A stretch of 64,000 nt of DNA from an uncultured Desulfobulbus sp. (GTDB lineage: Bacteria; Desulfobacterota; Desulfobulbia; Desulfobulbales; Desulfobulbaceae). Below the pieces are notes generated by a model, which saw nothing but the letters and a program-made list of their open reading frames with translations, ran no database searches and was not told the DNA's origin. Location: assembly GCF_963664075.1 (NCBI RefSeq), contig NZ_OY760916.1, positions 1,738,001 to 1,802,000 of the forward strand. Direction: 5' to 3'. The translations under genes were made by a program, and so were the position numbers. Shown piece by piece: positions 26,169-34,243 of this stretch. Each line of letters begins with the position of its first letter. Within the stretch, counting starts at the first letter, position 1.

Positions 26169-29153
26169 CTATCTAGCGATAGAAGATTTCAACAAATTCA
26201 TCATATCACTATGCTTAGTGATTTCACTAATGTGCCACATTGATTTAAAAAATGCTATTCTTAAAGAAGTATACTTATCTAGATATCTATTATTGGAAAT
26301 AAAAATACTCCCCCATGATCTATCAAATGCGACATAAGAATAGTGTATACGCATATCAATATCACCATTCTCATCTCTGTTAATAAAAATATTTTCATTT
26401 TCCTCTAATTTCAACCATGAATCAATAATTTCATGAAAAGATCTGATAATTACAAGATATCCAATCAATGATTCGAGCCTACGTATTCTGTAGTTCCTAG
26501 TTTTCAACCTATTTAATTTGGTTGAAAAATAAAAATTGACAGGAGATGATCCTCCATTTAAACCAGATAACATTTTTTTGGTATCATTAAGAGTCATCTC
26601 CATTGTTTCAAAAAGGGTTTCGACAAACCTTTTTCGTATTTTAAAATTATAGTTTATTTCTTTATTGAAAAACTCAAAAGTTACAACAATAATAGTTTTG
26701 ATAGATTTCATAAATTTATTTCTATTTAAAAAACCAACAAAAAGATAACTTTTGAAAGTATTCGAGTCAAAATCAAATGAGTTATTACCTATATCCTTAA
26801 AATATTTATAGAACTTTAAATACCATTCATCAAACCCATCCGCTAAAATTTTGAAAAATTCCTCATCATCGATATTAAATTTACTACCCAAATTCACACA
26901 TTGGCCTTTTAAGATGACAAGCATTTTATATACTAAATAACATCTCAAAACATGTTCAAATCTAACATCAAAATTCTTATTATTAACTTCGTTATTATAA
27001 TTAAACTCAGAGTCTACAATTAATTTTGAAATCTGGACTTTACAATATAAATCAGGATTATCACTGTACACTAGATATGCCAGCATGAGCTCTGTTGTCA
27101 TTTCATCAATTCTATGATTAAGAAATTTAGAAACGCCAATAGAAGATTCTTCATTATGTTCATAATAAAAAGTTTTATTATGACTCTGAATCAAGCAATC
27201 AAAATCGTAAGAGCCAACTAATACATGTATATTTTCATGAAGAAAAGTTGTTACTTTTAACGGATGAACCAGATGATCTCTGTTTAATTCGACAGATGAT
27301 AGATTATAAATTTTTCTAAAATCTTTTGTGCCATCAAATTTAAATTTAATTTTAGCATTTGAATTAACACCGAGAATAGTCATTGATCCATTATCATTTG
27401 GATCAGAAATCAATGACAAGCAGCTTTTTGAAAAACCATCTAAACCAGTTAATATCTTTGAAAAACCTCCTTTAAACTCCATAGACAAGTCATTTGAAAA
27501 GATCATTTTTGAACTTTCAAGATATCTCTGAGATAGTGAGCTACCAAAAGGCTTTATAAAAAATTTAATATGACTTTCAATATCGTAAACTGATTTCTTA
27601 GGATTTTCTAAAAATAAATCCAATATTTTTTTCCAAGCTATATAGAAATCGAGCAACTCAACCATCTGATTAGACATCGTATGATCAATTAACTTTTCCC
27701 TCCATAATGTTAACCGATTTACAAGCGCCCTCCTTAAGTAACGACTAATTTTTTTCTTTTTCAAAGATAAAGATATTCTATCGATATCTAAATGTTTATT
27801 CATCAACACACTCTTACCATAAAGTGAATTAATTGGAACAATTTTTTTGGCATTATAACATACAGCACGTTCATCAAGAACAACCTGTATTTCTGAATTC
27901 ATTTCTATTAGAGAATTAATATTGATATCATCATCATGTGCAGATTTAACTAAAAAATTATTTCTAATTACGAATAAACATTTTAAACATGTTTTAATGT
28001 CAACCGGTTTTTTCACACCAGTTTCATCTAATCTATACCATAAAATCAGAAGACTTGATTCACCAAATAGAAAACTCCTATTTTCGTAATGAATAATTTT
28101 TTTAATATTATCATCACTCGTTAAATTATTTAAAAAATTCAATATTACTGAATCATGCCCTGGCCTAATTTTCAAACGAGTTTCAAGGAAAACTTCACCT
28201 ATTAAGTTAATTTTATGAAAATAATCATTAAAACCAATTTTATAAAATTCTTTTACCAATTTCCATGCTATACCGCACATAGTTAAACTTTGAGTAAAAA
28301 TATGATTATCAAGCAAAGTAGGTTTATCTTTTATTTCCCTGCCATTTATAGAAGATATTTTATGCAAAATTCTATCTATTCTCTCAAAAGAGTGTTGTGT
28401 CGATTCAATGCAAGGATTATCTTTGTAACTTTCCAATTCACCTATAGATTCATTTATATCTATAAAATTTACAGATCTAATTCTATCAACAATCTCAGCT
28501 ATTAGATTGATATCATTAGATCTAATCACAAAACAAGAATCGCTCCAATTAAATGCATCAATATAATTTATTGACAATGTGCTATTATTATACTTTTTTA
28601 TCAATTTTTCAACGATAGTATCTACTGCTTTCATCAAAGGAAGAGTAATACATCCACCAAATGATGTATTCACTATGCCAGTTCTCTGCGCTTGGCATAT
28701 ACCTAAAAAAGGAAATCTATTTTCATTTTCGTTATTTATAAAAATATTATTGATATTATTATTAATAAATTTGATAGCTCCACGATAATCACTCACAGGC
28801 ATCGGAATTGAACCGATTATAGTGTGATTTGAAGTAATATTTTCTACAGATGAAACATCTTCAGAAATACCAAATGATTTACTTGGAAAAATTAAAGCTA
28901 AAGAAAATTTCCCTATCAGTTGAGTATAGTAATAATTTTTATCATGTGAGAAAATTGAATCATAACTCTCACTATTTGATCTTGTCAGATTGAACAGATT
29001 ATTTTCATATCTATCAATAATAACATTAATATCATTTACAACTTTATCTTCACAGCCAATCTCAGTAGACAATAATATAATATTTACCAACGTTGGATTA
29101 TAATTAATACCGAAATTATTGACTGTTGGAATTCTAATTATTCTATTTTTCAT
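26169..29153 (-). CDS. Unknown AT-rich 994-aa protein with HExxH metallopeptidase-like motif
   Basis: I do not recognise the family. The 994-residue frame starts with a clear ATG at 29153 and is very AT-rich, rich in Asn, Ile, Lys and Phe, unlike host genes. Residues 639-643 read HENIH in the context TTFLHENIHVLVG, an HExxH zinc-site pattern, and 41-45 residues on, RIDEMTTEL offers E684 or E688 as a third ligand, as in gluzincins. The first 250 residues look like a globular alpha/beta domain (LIGKFSLALIFPSKSFG, YIDAFNWSDSCFVIRS). No signal peptide or membrane helix is evident, so it is probably cytoplasmic. The same strand and base composition as the 161-aa and HD genes upstream suggest one former operon, now split by ISL3 insertions. 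Confidence 0.75.
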   Translation of the reverse strand: MKNRIIRIPTVNNFGINYNPTLVNIILLSTEIGCEDKVVNDINVIIDRYENNLFNLTRSNSESYDSIFSHDKNYYYTQLIGKFSLALIFPSKSFGISEDVSSVENITSNHTIIGSIPMPVSDYRGAIKFINNNINNIFINNENENRFPFLGICQAQRTGIVNTSFGGCITLPLMKAVDTIVEKLIKKYNNSTLSINYIDAFNWSDSCFVIRSNDINLIAEIVDRIRSVNFIDINESIGELESYKDNPCIESTQHSFERIDRILHKISSINGREIKDKPTLLDNHIFTQSLTMCGIAWKLVKEFYKIGFNDYFHKINLIGEVFLETRLKIRPGHDSVILNFLNNLTSDDNIKKIIHYENRSFLFGESSLLILWYRLDETGVKKPVDIKTCLKCLFVIRNNFLVKSAHDDDININSLIEMNSEIQVVLDERAVCYNAKKIVPINSLYGKSVLMNKHLDIDRISLSLKKKKISRYLRRALVNRLTLWREKLIDHTMSNQMVELLDFYIAWKKILDLFLENPKKSVYDIESHIKFFIKPFGSSLSQRYLESSKMIFSNDLSMEFKGGFSKILTGLDGFSKSCLSLISDPNDNGSMTILGVNSNAKIKFKFDGTKDFRKIYNLSSVELNRDHLVHPLKVTTFLHENIHVLVGSYDFDCLIQSHNKTFYYEHNEESSIGVSKFLNHRIDEMTTELMLAYLVYSDNPDLYCKVQISKLIVDSEFNYNNEVNNKNFDVRFEHVLRCYLVYKMLVILKGQCVNLGSKFNIDDEEFFKILADGFDEWYLKFYKYFKDIGNNSFDFDSNTFKSYLFVGFLNRNKFMKSIKTIIVVTFEFFNKEINYNFKIRKRFVETLFETMEMTLNDTKKMLSGLNGGSSPVNFYFSTKLNRLKTRNYRIRRLESLIGYLVIIRSFHEIIDSWLKLEENENIFINRDENGDIDMRIHYSYVAFDRSWGSIFISNNRYLDKYTSLRIAFFKSMWHISEITKHSDMMNLLKSSIAR

Positions 29154-29290
29154 TATTTACCAATATAGTTTATAAATATAAAAGATCAACAATTAGCATA
29201 ATCCGCATTCATGTCAGCAAAAAGTCAAAAAAAAATTTGATCAAATTTTGCATTCGGACTTTCTATATGAAAACAGGGTTCTTGCAAAAA

Positions 29291-29400
29291 CTTATGCAGA
29301 AAGGTGCATCCGGTAGGTTTGCCATCAAGTCATAGAGGTTGCAGATGAAGTGGACAGCGGTTCTAAACTCGTAGGCTTTGTGATTGGCTACTCCTTGACG
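29291..29400 (-). pseudogene. Small remnant of an ISL3-type transposase C-terminus
   Basis: The minus strand reads ANHKAYEFRTAVHFICNLYD followed by LMANLPDAP, resembling the K-x-YGFRT...LYHxLGxLP ending of ISL3 transposases, including the copy at 30071-31323. Only about 35 codons survive. It is of normal GC, so it is foreign to the AT-rich gene beside it. Confidence 0.35.
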
Positions 29401-29494
29401 TTCGTATGGAGACCATGGCACCGTTAGCAAAAAAGACCAGAACTGGCCTTCTATAGCTGTCCTCCGAGATATCTTCTATGATTTTAGACATTTG

Positions 29495-29772
29495 CCTCGT
29501 CCGCAGAATTTATGGGTAGTTCTTTGAAAATAAGCCCCAGAACCTGAGCCCCTGCGGAGGTAAGGGGGGGGACACCTACCGCCCCGTCACCCTTGCCACT
29601 TTCAGGATGAGCGTGGAGGCTCGGCTCTGTCAAGGCTGTGCGCACAGCGCACACCCGCAGGGCTTGGCCTTGATAGAGTCGGGGCTCCATACTCTTGCCA
29701 ATGTCCTGTTATGGGGTTTTCATAAAATGCATCCTGCCTTACCTAGCCGGGGAAAGTTTCTTCCAAAAACTC
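29495..29772. repeat. Extra left end of the ISL3 element (first of two tandem 278-bp units)
   Basis: Begins GCCTCGTCCGCAGAATTT and repeats with an offset of 278 bases at 29773, with high identity throughout. Each unit carries an ISL3 left terminal repeat (CAGAATTTrTGGGTA). The duplication without a transposase behind it suggests a partial tandem duplication or one-ended transposition. Confidence 0.8.
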
Positions 29773-31327
29773 GCCTCGTCCGCAGAATTTGTGGGTAGCT
29801 CTTTGAAAATAAGCCCCAGAACCTGAGCCTCGCCGGAGGTAAAGGGTGGGCACCTGCCGCCCCGTCACCCTTGCCACCTTCAGGTGGAGCATGGAGGCTC
29901 GACTCTGTCAAGGCTGGGCGCACAGCGCACACCCGCAGGGCTTGGCCTTGATAGAGTTGGGGCTCCATGCTACTGTCAATGTCCTGTTGTGGGGTTTTTA
30001 TAAAGTGCACCCTGCCTTACTTTGCCGGGGAAAGTTTCTTCCAAAAACTCCTCAGCTTAGCTCAGACAGGATGCACATTAAAACTATCTTGAACCGTATC
30101 GAAAAACAACCGGGTTTTATCTATGACACCTGCAAATGGCGTGATTCCGGACCGCCAGCCTTGGTGATAACGTTGCGGCCTCAAGCCGGCAGCAAACCTA
30201 TCTGCTCCAAGTGTGGTCAGAGGGGACCTGGGTACGACACGCTGCGAGTCAGAACCTTTGCTTTTGTCCCCCTGTGGGGCATAGCGGTGTTTTTCCTCTA
30301 CGCTCCACGGCGAGTGCAGTGCCCAACCTGTGGCGTCAAAGTTGAAAAGCTGCCATGGGCTGTAGGGAAAAGCCATCTTACCCTCTCTTACGCATGGTTC
30401 CTGGCCACGTGGTGCAAGCGCTTGAGCTGGAAGGAAGTTGCCGAAATCTTTGAAACCAGTTGGGACACGGTCTTCAGGTCGGTGGAAATGGCGGTCAACT
30501 GGGGGCTCGCACATCGTGACATCGATGGGGCCACTGCTATTGGCACCGATGAGATCTGCTGGCGCAAACGCAAGGATAAGTTTATCACCCTGGTGTATCA
30601 ACTTGACCAGGGAAAGAGGCGCCTGCTCTGGATCGGGCCCGACCGTACCGCCAAAACTTTCAGGGAATTTTTCGACTGGCTCGGCACGGCAAGGTCTCGG
30701 CAATTGCGGTTTATTTGCAGTGACATGTGGAAACCCTATCTGTCCGTCATTGCCGAAAGGGCAGCGGGTGCCGTCAATATCCTCGACCGGTTTCATATCA
30801 TGAGTCACATGAGCAAGGCAATCGACGAGGTTAGAGCCGATGAGACCAAAGAACTCAAGAAAAAAGGGAAAGAACCTCTCCTAACAAAGAGCCGTTGGTG
30901 TCTTTTGAAGCGACCAGAAAATCTGACCGAAAAACAGGTGGACAGACTGAAGGATCTGCTCGCATGCAACCTCAGAACCGTCCGAGCTACTTGCTCAAGG
31001 AAGATTTTCAACGTTTCTGGGGCTACAGTTCCCCGGCTTGGGCTGGCAAGTTCCTTGATGCCTGGTGCACAAGAACCATGCGATCCAAAATCAAACCGAT
31101 GAAGAAAGTCGCCAAAATGTTGAGAGCTCATCGCCCCCTCCTGCTCAACTGGTTTCGTGCAAAAAATACGATTGCCCTGGGTTGTGTGGAAGGGTTTAAC
31201 AGCAAGGCAAAGGTGGTTACGAAGCGATCCTATGGATTCCGGACGTACGATGGGCTGAAAATAGCTTTATATCATGGACTTGGTGACCTACCGATACCCA
31301 AGGGTACCCACAGATTCTGCTGAGGAA
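29773..31327 (+). mobile_element. ISL3-family insertion sequence, copy 1
   Basis: The left end contains CAGAATTTGTGGGTA (29781 onwards) and the right end TACCCACAGATTCTG (about 31306-31320), inverted with one mismatch. Between them lie a leader of about 300 bases and an ISL3 transposase reading frame broken by one frameshift. The element lies in the gap between the 161-aa gene and the 994-aa gene. No clean target duplication is visible because neighbouring copies abut on both sides. Confidence 0.8.
30071..31323 (+). pseudogene. ISL3-family transposase, single frameshift
   Basis: From the ATG at 30071 the frame gives the N-terminal zinc-finger (CSKCGQRG and CPTCGVKVEKLPW), then the DDE domain (GTDEICWRKRK, ICSDMWKPYL). 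Near 30986-30988 one base is missing (GCTAC where the second copy has GCCTAC), and the rest, YLLKEDFQRFWGYSSPAWAG to GCVEGFNSKAKVVTKRSYGF, continues in the next frame to 31323. All three acidic positions are present across the two frames. As it stands the protein would end early with a scrambled tail, so this copy is probably inactive unless frameshifting occurs. Confidence 0.8.
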
Positions 31328-32607
31328 CCAAAAACTCCTCAGTTTAGCTCAGACAGGATGCACGTTAAGACTATCTTGAACCGTATCGAAAACAACCGGG
31401 TTTTATCTAAGACACCTGTAGATGGCGTGGTTCCGGACCGGCGGCATTGGTGATAACATTGCGGCCTCAAGCCGGTAGCAAACCCATCTGCTCCAAGTGT
31501 GACGAGAGGCGACCGGGGTACGATACTCTGCGCGCCAGAACTTTTGCTTTTGTTCCCTTGTGGGGCATACAGGTGTTTTTCCTTTATGCACCACGGCGGG
31601 TGCAGTGCCCAACATGTGGCGTTAAGGTCGAAAAATTGCCGTGGGCTGTAGGAAAGAGCCACCTCGCGCTCTCTTACGCTTGGTTCCTCGCCACTTGGTG
31701 CAAGCGATTAAGTTGGAAGGAAGTAGCCGAAATCTTTCAAACCAGTTGGTATACGGTCTTCAGGGCGGTGGAAATGGCGGTCAATTAGGGGCTAGCTCAT
31801 CGTAATATCGATGGGATCACCGCCATTGGCATCGACGAAATCTGCTGGCGCAAACGTAAGGATAAGTTTGTCACCCTGGTGTACCAGCTTGACCAGGGAA
31901 AAAGGCGCCTGCTTTGGATCGGGCAAGACCGTACCGCCAAAACTTTCAGAGAGTTTTTCGATTGGCTCGGCACGGCAAGGTCTCGACAATTACGCTTTAT
32001 CTGCAGTGACATGTGAAAGCCCTATCTGGCCGTCATTGCTAAAAAGGCAACGGGAGCAGTCAATATTCTCGACCGGTTTCATATCATAAGTGACATGAGC
32101 AAGGCTATCGACGAGGTCAGAGCCGATGAGACCAAGGAACTCAAGAAGAAAGGGAACGATCCTCTCCTTGCAAAGAGCCGCTGGTGTCTCTTAAAACGAC
32201 CTAAAAATTTGACAGAAAAACAGGTGGACAGGCTCAAGGATCTGCTCGCAGTAACCTCAGAACCGTGCCCGCCTACTTGCTCAAAGAAGATTTTCAGCGA
32301 TTCTGGGGCTACAAGTCACCGGCTTGGGCTGGAAAATTCCTTGATGCCTGGTGCACAAGAACCATGCGATCCAAAATAAAACCAATGAAAAAAGTTGCCC
32401 AAATGTTGAGGTCTCATAGCCCTCTTTTGCTCAACTGGTTTCGTGAAAAAATACGATTGCCTTGTGTTGCGTGGAGGGTTTCAACAACAAGGCAAAGGTG
32501 GTTACAAAGCGATCCTATGGTTTTCGCACGTACGACGGATTAAAAATCGCTTTATATCATGCACTTGGTGACCTGCCCACATAAGGCTACCCACAGATTC
32601 TGCTGAC
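31328..32607 (+). mobile_element. ISL3-family insertion sequence, copy 2 (decayed, tandem to copy 1)
   Basis: It follows copy 1 directly, starts with the same ACTCCTCAG-TTAGCTCAGACAGG leader just before the start codon, and ends with TACCCACAGATTCTG near 32588-32602. It lacks the 300-base left-end region found before copy 1. It therefore looks like a 1.25-kb duplicate fused head to tail rather than an independent full insertion. Confidence 0.7.
31358..32583 (+). pseudogene. ISL3-family transposase, multiply disrupted
   Basis: It is the same protein as copy 1 but with several lesions: a missing A near 31392 (GAAAAC against GAAAAAC), a TAG at about 31786 where copy 1 has TGG, a TGA near 32013 where copy 1 has a Trp codon, and a missing base near 32251. 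Fragments in three frames still show the zinc-finger, DDE and C-terminal parts. It is not expressible as one protein. Confidence 0.85.
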
Positions 32608-32638
32608 GAACCGGAATTCCAGGAGAGTTTGCACTATT

Positions 32639-32737
32639 ATGAAGTCGCTAGAAAAGCTCACCGAAAAGGTAAAAAACTTCTTTCACCACCCTATCATCAA
32701 ATACACCGGAATGTTCGGTGATTTACGTACTGATTAA
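32639..32737 (+). CDS. Possible 32-aa small protein, unknown
   Basis: ATG at 32639 to TAA at 32737, starting MKSLEKLTEKVKNFF and ending GDLRTD. Its base composition is host-like, unlike the AT-rich sequence that begins right after it, so it belongs to the transposon block. An AGGAG lies about 15 bases upstream, too far for a good ribosome site. It may be a scrap of another transposable element. I cannot assign a function. Confidence 0.25.
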   Translation: MKSLEKLTEKVKNFFHHPIIKYTGMFGDLRTD

Positions 32738-32906
32738 TAATATAATAATGAGTATATAAAATATAGTTTCCGATTAAACGTAAATGAATATTAAAATTTA
32801 TTTATTTAGATTATTTTATATTTTTGCATATAATATCCAATCTATTTTTACTTATAAATATATTTATATAAATTATATACTCATGGCTAAAATGAAATAT
32901 TTCGAT

Positions 32907-33392
32907 TTAAATAAATAATTTTTCATTTAGATTACCATAAATTTGTTCGTATCCATTTTTCCATTTAATATATGAACTTATTATTCCCTCTGACTCACCT
33001 TCAGTGAATCTATAAGTAGAAATCGTCTTTTGCTCAACTAATTTTTTAAACGAATCGATATATTTAATTTTAAAATGAGAATCTGGAATAATTTCACTCA
33101 AAGTACCGAAATTAATATCATTAATGCACAAGTTACTAGAGATAACAATAATTTCATCGTATAAGTTTACCAACCATTCATCAGGTTTATCATTTTCAAC
33201 GCAATAATTATAGTATATTTTTAAAAAAACAATCAACAAGCATATATAATCTTTTTTAACATCCATAGATATTTCTGGATTCAACAAATATGCCATTTTC
33301 CGTTGAATTATTCTGATAATTTTATCTTTAGATAAAAATTCAACAGAAGACATATTAACTATAAAATCATTAAACAAATCGATATTTTCCAT
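32907..33392 (-). CDS. Unknown AT-rich 161-aa protein
   Basis: 161 residues from the ATG at 33392, rich in Ile, Asn and Lys, with helical character (DKIIRIIQRKMAYLL, DYICLLIVFLKIYYNY) and no signal peptide, cysteine motif or known catalytic pattern. Composition, strand and low GC match the 787-codon-track HD protein upstream and the 994-aa protein downstream, so it reads as the middle gene of the same unit. It could be a regulatory or immunity-type partner, but that is a guess. Confidence 0.6.
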   Translation of the reverse strand: MENIDLFNDFIVNMSSVEFLSKDKIIRIIQRKMAYLLNPEISMDVKKDYICLLIVFLKIYYNYCVENDKPDEWLVNLYDEIIVISSNLCINDINFGTLSEIIPDSHFKIKYIDSFKKLVEQKTISTYRFTEGESEGIISSYIKWKNGYEQIYGNLNEKLFI

Positions 33393-33521
33393 AATTTATT
33401 ATTATATCGTCCTATAAAGTATAACTTTAAGTATTAGATGTATAATAAAATTTAAATCATGCAGATAACATTGTGAGCATTCACTTAAATATTACAAAAA
33501 ATTCATAAATAATGCTATTTA

Positions 33522-34070
33522 ATGCTTCCGGAGCGATTAACTATTTATTATAGCGACTTAAAAAACAGGCCCCTCATTCAAAAAATGCGCACGGAAGGTC
33601 TTTACGACCGTCATCGCAGTGGTCAGCCCAAAAAGCTGATCGATGCCAAAGCCAAAGTAGTGCTACGCATGACAGTTGAATGCATTCCTCATGAAGGGCT
33701 CGCATCATGGCTACAAAAGCTGACAAAGTTACAAAATGGCAGGTTCTCCAGACCTGGGCCACTACACCTACCCGAAGATATATATTTCCATGGCATTTTA
33801 GGCCACAACAGTACGCATAAAACGGTAGAGGTAAAAATATAGCACAAAGCCAACTCACCGTTTTTCATTTCATTTTACTCCGACCAGCTCCTCTAGGTTG
33901 AATGCTATCGAGAGCTGGTTGGGCAGCTTGAACGAAGGTCGATTCATCGCGAATGTTCATTAGTGCGAAGCCTTTTACTTGGACAAAAAGCGCATCCGCT
34001 ATCCTGGATAAGGCTGACAAAGTCTCCAAGTTAACTGGCAACACTAACCAAACGGGACTCTAGGCAAACC
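33522..34070 (+). pseudogene. Degraded IS630-like transposase remnant
   Basis: The first part reads MRTEGLYDRHRSGQPKKLID and KAKVVLRMT, resembling the N-terminal helix-turn-helix of IS630 transposases (GLxDRxRSGRPxKL). Coding then shifts frame near 33700 (a frame with MATKADKVTKWQVLQTWA is better there). About 33890-33960 reads LNAIESWLGSLNEGRFI, like the SWLNxVExxFGxL segment near the IS630 C-terminus. Stops interrupt all frames. It sits between the HD gene and the 161-aa gene, both on the other strand, so it interrupted their operon. Confidence 0.45.
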
Positions 34071-34243
34071 ACAAAGAATAAAAAATAATTCTTTGACTAC
34101 ATATCCTTGCAAAATTCCATAGATTTCCCATATCGACACGGTCGACCGCATTAAATATCAATAATTTCCTCAACTGCTGTTGATATATTTGAAATATACA
34201 TTTTAATTATTCATTTATTCGGATAAATTATCATATATAATAA

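Noticed and set aside
29495..30050. Tandem repeats as a CRISPR or satellite
   Set aside because: Only two units of 278 bases with ISL3 terminal sequence; no short repeats with unique spacers.
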